From positions 1,392,354 to 1,456,353 of the forward strand of contig CM071569.1 in assembly GCA_036426205.1 (NCBI GenBank): 64,000 bases of DNA. Reading direction: 5' to 3'. The DNA comes from Ascaphus truei (taxonomy: Eukaryota; Chordata; Amphibia; Anura; Ascaphidae). The notes under the pieces were generated by a model that saw only the letters and a list, made by a program, of their open reading frames with translations, made no database searches and was not told the origin of the DNA. The translations under genes were made by a program, and so were the position numbers. The first letter of the stretch is position 1. Every line of letters begins with the position of its first letter. Of the stretch, positions 22,690 to 33,253 are shown piece by piece.

Positions 22690-23735
22690 CTGTGGCACTC
22701 AAAAGAGGTAACCTAACGGTGGTGCTTCTGTCTCTGGACACAGGGTGCACTCCCGTTCCTCTGGCATTGACGCTTGTGCGCGGTCTCCCCGTCGGTCCGC
22801 CCCCCGCCCTGACGACGGCGCGGCTGTGCTCAGCGCTCCTCTGTTCCCGCGGGTCCCGCCTCCGGTCTCCGCCCCCCGTACTGGCGCGGGTGTCGTGGCG
22901 CGCGATGACGGCGCGCGACAGGGTCGCCAGCGTGATGCGGGTTGGCGCGCGCGCACACTCTGATGCGGTCTCAATTGGCTGTGCAATAGGACGCACCTGC
23001 ACGATCCAGCAGCCTATCGGGGACCGCGACCCCACTTCCTGGATGCCTCCCATTGGCGGGAGGTCCTTTAAATATGCTCTCTGCACTTCCATACCTCGCC
23101 GAGCATAACTCCTGTGTGTGACGCTGCTCTCTCCTGCACTGACCCTGGCATTGGAATACGATGACGCTGCTCTCTCCTGCACTGACCCTGGCATTGGAAC
23201 ACGGCGACGCTGCTCTCTCCTGCACTGACCCTGGCATTGGAACACGACGACGCTGCTCTCTACTGCACTGACCCTGGCATTGGAACACGACGACGCTGCT
23301 CTCTCCTGCACTGACCCTGGCATTGGAACACAGCGACGCTGCTCTCTCCTTCACTGACCCTGGCATTGGAACACAGCGACGCTGATCTCTCCTTCACTGA
23401 CCCTGGCATTGGAACATGACAACGCTGCTCTCTCCTGCACTGACCCTCGCATTGGAACACAGCGACGCTGCTCTCTCCTGCACTGACCCTGGCTTTACGA
23501 CAACTCTACTCTCTCCAATACTGACCCCGGCTACATACCCCATACCGCTACTCTACACTCCTAGACCCGACAAGTACCACGTTTACGCTGTCCTCTACTA
23601 CCCTGATCCGGCCTTTAAGACTATCCTACACTCTAGACGCACCCTCGCAGTTTTGGTCGGCGTTCTATACCAATCCCTACCTCAGCCCAGCGATCGCGCC
23701 TCGTTTGTGGTGAGCTACGCGTTACAAGTGGTATT
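22690..23735 (+). mobile_element. damaged LTR with an expanded minisatellite inside
   Basis: The order resembles the intact solo LTR at 24992: a GC-rich upstream half, CCAAT-type cccattggcggg at about 23050, an AT-rich tttaaatatg TATA-like word at about 23067, then C/T-rich sequence in ctctact/gacc phrases and an end at tacgcgttaca (23735), like gagcgttaca of the other LTR. Between 23115 and 23490 the middle is replaced by about nine clean units of the 40/43-bp minisatellite. The left boundary is not resolved. Confidence 0.5.
23115..23490. repeat. 40/43-bp minisatellite, block 3
   Basis: About nine clean units of the minisatellite also found at 16236 and 19000. The right edge decays smoothly into LTR-like sequence (ctgaccctggctttacgaca), which points to origin by amplification of LTR sequence. 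Confidence 0.93.
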
Positions 23736-24439
23736 AGATCCATCAGTGTATAAATCACCCACCCGCACGACCAGATAGCCGCCAGGTAGTCCGTAATAGG
23801 TGACATTCAGGTCATCTAAATCCTGGTTGGACGCCATTGAAGTAGATTAGAGAGAGAGTTAGATAGTAGCTCCTTTCTTTTGCTCAGTTCTAATGCGAAT
23901 GACATGCGAGTGGAACTTGAGGACTCCTCCCAACTCCAAGGCAGGCTCTGATTGGCTGAACAATTTTTTTACTCCTCCCCTGGGTGGAATTAAAGGCAGG
24001 GCTGTTTGAGTTAGAGGATTCTTGACTCCCGGGGAGGCAATCACTTACAGTACGTGGGCGTCACCCACATTTGGCGCCGAAAGGATGCACCTTGGTGTTA
24101 CAAAGGTTTGCAATTTGCACCAAACAACCCAATTCCAGGTGGGAACACCATTTTAGATGCTGGAAACGTGCAACCACGCGGTGGCCGCCATCTTGGAACA
24201 GTGCACACAATAGTTCTGATGTTAAAGTCCATAGCATACATTTCTCTGTTTTTGATACAGAGATGGGGTACACGCTTCCAGGATAAATTTCCTACTGGAC
24301 GCCCCCAGAACACGAGCATAGAAAGAAGAGAGAGTGGGGGTCACATCGCTGGAACACGCTCCAACTGCTGGAGCGCACTCCTTCCGTCCCTACTATTGAA
24401 GGGGAAAGGGGAGTGGAGGGGGGCCACCGTGGGCCGCAC
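23736..24439. other. no recognised feature
   Basis: Unique-looking sequence with CpG-containing stretches and no supported gene or repeat. Confidence 0.35.
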
Positions 24440-24560
24440 AGGGAGGGGTTTTAGGGTAAGGAGTATTAGGGTAAGGGGCTAAAGTTTTTAGGGTAGGGTA
24501 GCATTAGTATTAGGGGTTAAGATTAGGGTTTTTGGGTAAGGTTAGGGGCTAGATTATTAA
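24440..24560. repeat. degenerate TTAGGG-like tract
   Basis: The words ttagggtaagg, ttagggtaggg and gattagggtttttgggtaag recur over about 110 bp. They resemble the vertebrate telomere unit ttaggg but have no regular 6-bp register. Confidence 0.5.
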
Positions 24561-24653
24561 CGCACACAATGTATTAAATAATATTTTTAAAATAAAAAAA
24601 CTTGTGGCACAATTCAACATAATGGTTATGATTCAAATTGCCACACACAGACC

Positions 24654-24686
24654 ACACACCACCACACTACACACACATCACACATC

Positions 24687-24729
<43 letters not shown>

Positions 24730-24770
24730 ATACATACATACACACATACACACATACATACATTTCAGCG
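24654..24770. repeat. (CA)n and (CATA)n microsatellite
   Basis: Imperfect cacca/caca stretch, then a clean (ca) run at 24687-24725 and (cata)/(caca) mixture to about 24762. Confidence 0.93.
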
Positions 24771-24991
24771 GCGGTAGAGGCGCAAAATCTTTCTTTTCCC
24801 CGTCTTCCCCCCTGTCGGCCGGTTCCACGCTCACTGCCGTACGTGTGCGCGGCCCTATTATAGGAAGGCTGACTAACCACAGCCAATTATAACTACCCAC
24901 TATATAACAGCCCTAAATGCCGGCGGCGACTTGGTTGCACACAAAACAGGCGAGCCAAATGTCCCAGACCGCATCATAAACCCTCATTACC

Positions 24992-26030
24992 TGTAAGGAT
25001 CCGTGCTGCGGGTATACCCGCGTCCAGCGCATTCTTACCTTTTTCTCAGGCCATTCAGGCTCCCCGGCGGCATTCCCCACTTATGGCTGCTTTCCCTGCA
25101 CCTCCTGCCCACGCGCGTCAGCCCTACGGGTGCGCGCACCCAAGCCGCCATTGGTTGGCGCCAGGTGCCTGCCTCCGCTGGCGCGGCACACGCTCCTTGC
25201 GTGTCGCCGCTCGGGTCCCGTCAGCTCCGCCTCCCTGCTTCTCCCTCCTTACCTGACCCTTCCCCTGTCCGTCCCTCTTCTCCTCCCCTTCTTCTCTCTG
25301 CTCCTGGATCCTCCGGTGCACCTTCCCCATGCTCCGCCTCCTCGGACGTCACACACATGCTCGGCACGCCCCTTCCCCATCTGCCATGCCTCTCAGGTCC
25401 TCCTTCCCTTTCTGTCCCTTCCCTTGTCCGTCCCTCTGTTCCTCCCCTCACTCCCATTGGTTGCAAACTTCCTCACTCTGCTCTCCTATTAGGTTCCTCT
25501 TCGGGCCGCTCCTCCATCACTCCCCTTTCTCTGATTGACCCCAGCCCCCTATATAATCCCTCTTCTCCATTTCCTCTTTGCTCTGCATAGCTTCTGTACC
25601 TTGGTGCTTTCTGCTGTTGCCTGGCCTCTCTTGTCTTTTCAGTGCTGCTCCTGTCCCTGGAATCTTTGCTGACCTCCCTGGATTTGACCCTTGCTTTGAA
25701 CTCAACTATGCTGCTCTCTGGAACCCTTTGGACCTCTACAACCCTTGGACACGGCACACGGACAAACTACTACGCTGTTCTCTCCACTCCACGAACCAGG
25801 CTTACGGACAATCGATTATGCTGCCCTCCAACCCATGACCCTTGGCATACAAACTTAACCCTTCTACGCCGGAGCTGTCAAGTACGGTATCATTTACATT
25901 CTTGTTACCCGGACCACCTACGCCACTACCACGCTTCGGCCGTGCCCTGTTAGCTGCTAGGTGTGTAGTTTTACGCTTTCCAAATCAGTCCCGGGGTCTC
26001 GTCTGGCTTGTGGGCAGGCCGAGCGTTACA
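24992..26030 (+). mobile_element. solo LTR (Ty3/Gypsy-like), intact ends
   Basis: It starts TGTAAGGATCC and ends CCGAGCGTTACA, with exact 5-bp duplications ttacc at 24987-24991 and 26031-26035. The upstream half is GC-rich with ccattggttg CCAAT-type boxes at about 25150 and 25455. Ccctatataatccc at about 25548 is a good TATA box, about 30 bp ahead of a C/T-rich likely start region. The downstream part holds diffuse 40-bp periodicity (gacccttgctttgaa, tatgctgctctct). No internal coding region remains. Long Pro/Ser-rich frames at 25003-25590 are compositional. Confidence 0.88.
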
Positions 26031-26035
26031 TTACC

Positions 26036-26158
26036 TTTCTACCTGTTTGCGTCATTTTGTCCTTATTGGGTCTGTCATTTCTATCATCCTTTTCCCTCAT
26101 TGTACCGCGCGGCGGGATATGGTGGCGCTTTATGAATAAACGACATTAATAATAATAA
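26036..26158 (+). mobile_element. LINE/SINE tail of L2 type
   Basis: Ends with ggtggcgctttatgaataaa and an (aat)n tail, the usual 3' end of L2-like elements in amphibians. The old L1 begins immediately after the tail. Confidence 0.6.
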
Positions 26159-26162
26159 TAAA

Positions 26163-26616
26163 AGACAAGATGGCCGCCTAACACGGAGCTCCTCCAATCC
26201 CCGGGCAGGGAAATGAAAAAGAAACAGCTGACCACGCGTCTGGGCAGAGAGCCAAACTGGCGATATCAGCGGCGGACCACCCAGGGAGATGAAGCCGCGC
26301 AGTGAGAAGAGGCAACCCCAGCAGCATCAAAGTTTTTTAAAAAAAGAACGCGGCGGAATCAACAGGGTTCCCAAGATGGCGGCCGCACAAGTCTCCCTTC
26401 AGGATCAGAGGGAGACGCTGAAGCAGATGCTGAAGCAGGGGCTGCAGGAGGTATGGATGAAAGCACCAGACCAACCACAAAAGGTGATCTAGACAACTTA
26501 CTGAAATGTGTGGTACACAAAATGCAAACAGAAACGACCAAAGTGGTGTCGGAACTTAGAAGAGATTTGCATGGACTGGGAGACAGAACTGACAGTCTAG
26601 AAGGGGTAGCTGGCGA
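26163..26616 (+). pseudogene. old L1-clade LINE: 5' end and start of ORF1
   Basis: Starts acaagatggccgcctaacac, which contains the YY1-type word aagatggccgcc also found at the start of mammalian L1. A reading frame from about 26370 contains MAAAQVSLQDQRETLKQ and a coiled-coil-like stretch and then shifts frame. It is cut at 26616 by the 1.35-kb block and resumes at 27964. Confidence 0.65.
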
Positions 26617-27963
26617 TTCTCTCCCTGCACACGCGGGAAGCTTGTTTATTTAAACATTACAGCTCAAGGATATTGATCCGCGTCAATGCATTTAAGCTTC
26701 CCCTGATGTACATGTTTTCATTTGGGATCGCGCTATATACTACTATCGCGGGACCCTCCATGCTCCCAGGAGTCTTTGATCCACTCACCTGATAGACAGC
26801 CATGTCCTCGAGCACATCGGCACTGATATAACCAGGATCAGTGCTGATGTAGGGGACATTGCGATCATCAGTTAGACCGGCTCCCCACTTCACAACTCTG
26901 TGCATACTATTGCTCTATACTCCTAGAGAGGGGGGATGGGGTGTTTTGGGGCATTGACCTCACTTTACTATTAACCCCCTGTGTACCCTACTCAAGTACT
27001 AGCTGTTACTGTTGGCAAGTGCATCCATTTTTTACCTGCTGAGTAGCTTCTCAGCTATTTATGTGCATATATTAACCCTAACAGTTAGCGCAACTATCAT
27101 ACTCACCCACGCAACACTGTGGAGGTTGCTCCTACATTAGCCTCCACCTTCTGCGCACTATATGACCCTGTTATTCTAAGGGTGATTACCTATGTGCGCA
27201 AAGTGTATATGTGTGGCAGCCAAGATTATACTGTGCCAAACTATAAGGGGCAATGCACCAACACCTGTAGAATAGCAGACATCACCAATACCCTACTTAC
27301 AGTACTGAAGGAGTGCCTATCTGGGCTCACACCTCCAAGGTGTTTTGGTGATCTCCCCTCTAGCTGCTCTAGCTTGCTAACACTATACAATATACTTGAG
27401 TGCTTGCCTAATAGTCTGCACCCAAGAGAATGGGCAATATATGTCCCTAATAGAGATTCAGCTCTGATAGTGCTGGTGAACTTACATAGAAACCAGTGTA
27501 ATCTCTATCTGGGGGAGATACTTATAGGTCTAACCAAGCGCAGTACATGCCATATTACTATGAGTGTATCCTTCTAGAGCGCCTTACACGCCTAGATACA
27601 CTCACATAGAGACAGTCCTTTCGGTGGGCTCTCTTTGGCTCCTCTCCTATATTTTAGGTAGCTATAATCTATAGCATCTGATCTCAATTACTAATCAGGG
27701 ATCACACCATATCTACCCACCTATACCAGGGTGGGTTACTAAAGGATACAGTCACGTGCTGTTCTATACAGTATTTAATTACGTTTTAACACCCTATTTT
27801 TTATTCATAGTTATTAATAAAGTATTTTAAATTTATCACTATACATTTGTTGTGAATGAGTGCTATAAGACTGGGTTCTTTTTCTCCAATTGATACTATC
27901 ACGTCTCCATCCAGTCAGCACCTCACAGGTTAACAACAGCAGTGCGGGTTCTCTTTACGTGTA
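26617..27963. other. unidentified 1.35-kb block between 104-bp direct repeats
   Basis: The 104 bases at 26513-26616 recur at 27964-28067 with about two mismatches, both being L1 ORF1 sequence. The enclosed block has a polyadenylation-type ttattaataaagtatttt at about 27815 and an open frame at 27119-27577 (about 150 residues, Cys- and Leu-rich) that I do not recognise. The duplication is far too long for an ordinary target-site duplication. It may be an insertion with long duplication or a tandem duplication followed by insertion. Confidence 0.6.
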
Positions 27964-29266
27964 GTACACAAAATGCAAACAGAAACGACCAAAGTGGTGT
28001 CGGAACTTAGAAGAGATTTGCATGGACTGGGAGACAGAACTGACTGTCTAGAAGGGGAAGCTGGCGAGCTGATATCAGCCCAAAACGCCACTGACCATGA
28101 ACTGCGAGCCTCAAAATTACAAGTAAACACTCTGACAGAGGCCCTGGAAGATACAGAAAATCGCGCTAGACTAAATAATTTGAGACTACGGAATATACCG
28201 GAGACTGTATCACCTGAGGCGCTAACAGATTTTGTCAGAAGACTGCTCCAGAGCTCGCTCCCCGACGAAACGGAAGAGAGACTGCTACTGGACAGAGTGC
28301 ATAGGGCTCGGGGTCCTAAACAATCTGACCCCAATAAGACGAGAGACGTTATATTGCGGGCTCACTATTATTCGGTGAAAGAAGCCATTATGCAAGTCTC
28401 CAGAACGCCACAGTGGATAGGATGTGAAGGACACCAGATCCAAATATTCAGTGACCTGGCTCCCTCCACTCTGCTACAAAGAAAGGAACTGCAACCGGTC
28501 ACAAAGACGCTGAAGGACAACCAAGTCAGATATAAGTGGGGTTTCCCATTTAAGCCATGATCTGGCATAATGGCTTAACAATAGTGGGGAAGAATCCGGA
28601 AGAAGGAGAAAAAGCACTGATCAAATTGGGTCTAATACAAAGATCTAAATCACCTCTGGCTGCCGGTCACCCAGCAAATATACCCGGATACCCGTCTGGA
28701 CACGGGAGGACCCAGAAAGGAAGCAAGCAAAAAGACCAAGAGGTCCGAGAAAGTATCCAACAAGTATCGGAAAAATGACTACTGGCCCGTCCCCAAAGAT
28801 GTTACCAGACAGAAGAATTCACACAAAGAATGAAGAAAAGGACTCGATATCTGATCCCACACGGGATCTTTTTTCCTCCCCGGCCCGGGAGATGAGGAAG
28901 TGCGGAGTGACATAGGTGCGGAGTGACATCGGAGCCGGCCTCCAGCTGCGACCCATCCAATACCCTGATCCAGAGAAGAAAAGGACTCGGGAGCTCTGGA
29001 TGCTCCCTAAAAGTTACTTTCTGTTGGAGTTGGATTTTGTTTTCTTTTTTGTTCGGGGTCCCAATCTGTGCCCCCCTCCCTCTCCCCTCCTCCGTCTCTT
29101 TCTTTTTTTTAGAGAACGGAGAAAAAAGGGAATTATGCCCTCATTCAAACCCCCTTCCCCTGGAATGTCTCTTAGGGCTAAATTACTGTCCTTTATTCTC
29201 TGGAAATCCCACAGGGGTAGTTTAGTTTAAGAAAGTTTAAAAATGTAAGTAAATGTGGTTATATAT
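27964..29266 (+). pseudogene. old L1-clade LINE: ORF1 and inter-ORF region
   Basis: From 27973 a frame of 195 codons encodes an L1 ORF1-type protein. A heptad-rich coiled coil comes first (to about residue 65), then the RRM-like phrase ARLNNLRLRNIPE, and a C-terminal domain with VILRAHYYSVKEAIM and IQIFSDLAPSTL. A frame break at about 28557 moves the last 70 codons into another frame (to 28778). The following 460 bp are non-coding, with a long C/T tract ending in ag at about 29112. Confidence 0.8.
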
Positions 29267-29651
29267 AAGTACAACTCAACCCCGTTATAGCGCGATCTGC
29301 TACAACACAGATCCGCTTATAACGCGGTCTGAGTGTTGCTCCCGATTTAAAAACATTTTTTTTTACACGAAATGGCCATCGCTTGAGGACTTACCCGGCA
29401 TCTGCAGCTCTCTCCTCACCCTGCTTCATCTGGCTGCCCATGTAGGCGGTGTGTGTGTGTGTCCGTTAGCAATAAAGCATTGAATGTGTGCAGCGCACGT
29501 GGACGCAACCTGATGAAGCAGGGAGAGGAGAGAGAGGAGAGAGCTGCAGATGCTGAGTAAGTCCTCGCGCGGCGGCCATGTCGCCATCCCAGTTATAACG
29601 CGGTCTCATTATGTAGACCCCGAGCACCGCGTTATAACGGGGTTCAGCTGT
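29267..29651. mobile_element. palindromic (foldback) MITE inserted in the old L1
   Basis: Left end acaactcaaccccgttata and right end tataacggggttcagctgta are inverted complements with a few changes. The inner arms also pair: gcatctgcagctctctcct at about 29399 and agagagctgcagatgctgag at about 29540, plus gaggactta / taagtcctc. TA at both margins fits a Tc1/mariner-pogo type target. No coding capacity. The whole 385 bp can fold into one long hairpin with a short loop near 29430-29500. Confidence 0.8.
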
Positions 29652-29655
29652 ATAT

Positions 29656-30340
29656 GTTTTTCCACTTTCTTCTCTTATCCCTGCCCCTCCCTCATCTACC
29701 TGAGGCAAGACAGAGCCTACTCAGACAACAGATCAAAATCCCTGCGCACATACAAAATAACAAAAATGACTAGGAAATATGGTTTAATTTTAATATGTTA
29801 AAACTAGGTAAATGTTAAAGGTTTAAACAATCTCAGAAAAAGGAAGTTAGCTTTGCAAGATTTTAATAAGCAAATGTGTGATGTTGTTTTTATACAGGAA
29901 ACTCATTTCAGGAAACAGGGTCAACCCAGATTTTTCAACAGAGTCTTCTCCGAGTTTCTTCGCATCGGCGCGGGTGAAGAAAAGAAAAGTGGCTATACTG
30001 ATCAGAAGGTCGGTACGATTTGCTCTTGAGGAAAGTGACTCCGACAAAGAAGGTCGTTTTTTGTTCCTCAGGGGCAAATTGGGAAACACAATGGTCACAC
30101 TGGCTAACAGATTTAGCAAGATGTATACAAGATATAGCATTATGGGATATATGGAGGATTTAACACCCTAAAGAGAGAGACTATACATTTCACTCGGCTC
30201 CCCATCTAGTATTCTCAAGGTTAGATTCTTTATATATTATAGAACACTCACTAATCCCAGCTGTGACAGAGACAAGGATCAACCCAATTACCTGGTCTGA
30301 TCACGCACGTGTAACATGCACGTTAAAAGATATCAATCCT
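29656..30340 (+). pseudogene. old L1-clade LINE: ORF2 endonuclease region
   Basis: Out-of-frame fragments preserve the L1 apurinic endonuclease order. These include VKGLNN near 29820, the metal-binding QETHF near 29895, a region equivalent to RVKKRKVAILI, and near 30290 the terminal ITWSDHARV (usual SDH motif). Multiple frame breaks and internal loss make it inactive. It is split at 30325-30340 by the complete L1 and continues at 37474. Confidence 0.75.
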
Positions 30341-30481
30341 GAGGCGCATGCGCGACGGCAAGGAGTATGGCAGCCTAGTCTGAGAGCTCCCTGCCTCGCT
30401 TCCCGAAATATCGAGCAAAATCTACCAAAACCCACACCAAACAGCACACAAACCCATATAAAGATTAAACAATTAACCAGG

Positions 30482-31441
30482 ATGTCGCGGAAGACCCCGA
30501 AAACGACGAAAAAACGAGGGCTACCAGAATATTTTGGCAGACAGGGGCCGCGCGGTGCAGGCTCAGAAATGGCGCCGGTTTCAAACGCCGGCTCAGAAAC
30601 TGAACCCGACAGGGAGGAGGAGGAATTAACCCTGCAGGAACAACTGCCGGCTAGACAATGCGACATAACTAGACTTTGCACTGATCTTAAAGCTTTCTTT
30701 CAAGCTGAAATAAAAGAGCTGAAAAGGGAAGTGTCCGGACTGGGGGAAAGGACAGGAGTTCTGGAAACAAAGGTGGACCAATCTATAAGAGCCATCCGGA
30801 GACAGGAAAAAAAAACTATTGATTTACAAGAACAAATTAATGAATTAAAGCAGCGCCAAGAGGATGCTGAAAATCGCGACAGGCGAAATAACCTCAGGAT
30901 AAGAGGGGTCCCGGAGAGTGTCTTGGACTGTGAGGAATATATTATACACTGGATGGAGACACTGCTCCCTGAAAACCCGAAAGACACCCTGGCAATGGAC
31001 AGATGCCACAGGGCACTGAGGGCTAAACCTTTACAAAACGAGCAACCGAGGGACATAGTAATACGTTTACACTACTACAAAACAAAAGAAACCATACTTA
31101 ATAAAACCAGGCCCCTACCTGTTGTGGAACATGAAGGAGTGCGGCTCTCGGTGTTCCAGGACCTGTCCCCAATAACACTGGCCCGCCGGAGAAACCTACT
31201 GCCCATCACCAGAGCCCTGAGGGAGAAAGGAGTCAGATACCGGTGGACCTTCCCCTTCGGCTTACTAGTAGCTCGGGGAGGCAGATCCTTCACCATCAAG
31301 GTCCCGGAAGATGGACCCTCTTTCTTGGGCAAACTGGGACTAGCAGACGGCCCCGTAGCTCCTGACCCGGCGAGTCCAACCCCGGACCCCATCTGGTCAC
31401 AGACCCCAAAGTCCCCCCGAGCGCAGAAAGATAAAACCTAA
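30482..31441 (+). CDS. L1 ORF1 protein, intact
   Basis: A 319-residue RNA-binding chaperone of L1 type, which would trimerise and coat LINE RNA. The N-terminal 75 residues are basic then acidic. Residues of about 80-150 form a coiled coil rich in Glu, Lys and Leu heptads (VSGLGERTGVLETKV). The RRM-like domain follows, with NNLRIRGVPESV. The C-terminal domain carries RDIVIRLHYYKTKE and LSVFQDLSPITLARRR, a pattern conserved in L1 ORF1p. The ATG at 30482 is chosen because the open frame upstream to 30263 crosses the L1 5' boundary and the target duplication. A Pro-rich tail ends the protein. No stop or shift is visible. Confidence 0.88.
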   Translation: MSRKTPKTTKKRGLPEYFGRQGPRGAGSEMAPVSNAGSETEPDREEEELTLQEQLPARQCDITRLCTDLKAFFQAEIKELKREVSGLGERTGVLETKVDQSIRAIRRQEKKTIDLQEQINELKQRQEDAENRDRRNNLRIRGVPESVLDCEEYIIHWMETLLPENPKDTLAMDRCHRALRAKPLQNEQPRDIVIRLHYYKTKETILNKTRPLPVVEHEGVRLSVFQDLSPITLARRRNLLPITRALREKGVRYRWTFPFGLLVARGGRSFTIKVPEDGPSFLGKLGLADGPVAPDPASPTPDPIWSQTPKSPRAQKDKT

Positions 31442-33253
31442 AGCTATGAATCAAAACTAAAGTTCAGAGTTATGCAGCTGTTTGGTTGTGCTGCGAAGTT
31501 AACTACAAAAGGTCCCATCGTTCACAGTTGAAAGAGACACTGTTGCTGTACGCCCTAATAGACTGCTGAAATTGGCTAGCTATTAAGCTACAAACTCACT
31601 TACCTCCTAAGAGTACGGATCGTGGGGATGAAGAAAAAACTGATTTCCCCATGTCGTCCAAGATGGAGCTCGTCGCAGAAGATGGCGGTGAAACACGAGG
31701 CAGATGGAGTCCACGGTGACACGCAGGAGCCGGATGGCAGGTCTGGGCGGGAGCCGGGAGAGCGCGCGAGCACCTCTGCATCAGGAGAAGGCCGGATCCA
31801 AAATGGCGGCGGCCCGGAAAGACGTCAGCAGGAAGGAGGTGGAACCGGCAAAACAGACGCCATCTTGGAGGAGGCAAGGAGAAACAGAAGGACCCGAGAG
31901 GTGGCCAAGACGCGCCGGAACGGGGAAATCGAAAAGGCCCACACCGGCATGATTTAGACAGTCCCAGCTCTCGGCGGGCAAATTTAAACAGATCAAAGCT
32001 GCGGAGGACAGCAAAAGACGGCAACGGATAAGAGGAGAAGGTTTGGGAGGTAGCGGGATAGAGGAGGAAGATGGAGAGAGGTACAAGGGCATAGGAGGAA
32101 TTGAGAGGTGGGGAAAAGGGGGGTCCCAGATAGTTTAAATGGAATGAGGGAAAAGAGGAAGACAGCACTGAAGCGACAGAGACGAAGGAAGATGCAGGTA
32201 AGATCAGAAAGAGATGATAGGAGGTTATTGGATAATTGAGGGAAAGAGGAAAGTAGGATTAAGGTAGGATAAGGCAGAAGATAGAGAGAAGGAGCAGGTA
32301 GGCAGGATAAAGAATAGATAGAACGCAGGGGGAAGATTAGGTTAACAAAGAAAGTAGAGGGTTCAAGTATGTAGATAGAGGGGGGAGAAATCTGAAGGGG
32401 ACACCGTTAGAGGAAGGGGAGACGAAGGTGATAGAATAGGAAGGGGGAGGTAGATAAGAGAGAGGTAGGGGGAACGAGGGAAGCAGAAGGTACAAGCAGG
32501 ACATACTAGGAAAGGAAGAGAGGATGGAACCAGGAGTGGGGAGAACACAGTAAGTGACTGGGTGGCAACGAGAACGTAAGCTAAAGAAGAAGATATGACA
32601 AGGAGAGAGAGATGAGAAGGAGATAGAGAGAGACAGAGGTAGGGCATGAAGCTGGGAGGTGTAAACACACAGAGGAGTATCAAAAGGGGATATTAAGGAA
32701 AGAGGCAAGCTAGGGACAATTAAGGGGATCGCTACACAAGAGCAACAATGAAGCCCCTAGGAAAGGGGCAAGGGGACGATTGAGACCTGGTAGTTTAGCC
32801 AAAATTAGGTAGATAGCATGATTTAGTTGTTAAAGGGAGGCGAGGAGGGAGCAGTTGGGGAAGCCTGCTCCGAAGTCTGCATGGGCCTGGCGCCGAAGTG
32901 GGGGAGCAGAACCCCGAGGCGCACTGGTGCGACCTTTTGGGTTAGATGCTCAGGGAGGGGTGTTCAACATCACGCCTCAAGTCTGGACATCCGGCGCAAG
33001 AGCCATAAACCCAGAGGCGGACATGTCGGCGAAAGGAGAGATGCAAGAGAACGCCGACAAATGCTAATTGTTATTGTCTGTTGTGTTGTGTATACGTCTA
33101 CCCCCCCGTCCCTTGGTGTTTGTTCCCTTCCCCCTATCCTTTCAGAGGGGCCCGGAGAGAGTCGAGCGGGCGGAAAAAGCAGGAGACCCACGAAACGACA
33201 ATATCAGAAAAACAGGACGAAGCTACGTCAGAGGGCCCGGCACAGTTCTACAA
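31442..33253 (+). promoter_or_regulatory. very long inter-ORF region of the L1
   Basis: About 1.8 kb separates ORF1 from ORF2. The left part is GC-rich and holds several YY1-type words (ccaagatgg near 31659, aagatggcgg near 31680, aaatggcggc near 31800, catcttgg near 31860). From about 31950 to 32760 the + strand is strongly purine-rich (gag/aag phrases). Near the right end, at 33101-33145, a pyrimidine tract ends in cctttcag, like a 3' splice site, about 110 bp ahead of the ORF2 ATG. Promoter or splicing roles are inferences. Confidence 0.55.

Noticed and set aside
24440..24560. True telomere
   Set aside because: The TTAGGG words are irregular and the tract is short and internal.
25003..25590. 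195-codon Pro/Ser/Leu-rich frame
   Set aside because: It lies wholly within a solo LTR and reflects C/T-rich composition.
27119..27577. Host gene of 152 residues
   Set aside because: It lies in a block bounded by direct repeats inside an L1 and has no recognised domain. It is kept only as part of that block.
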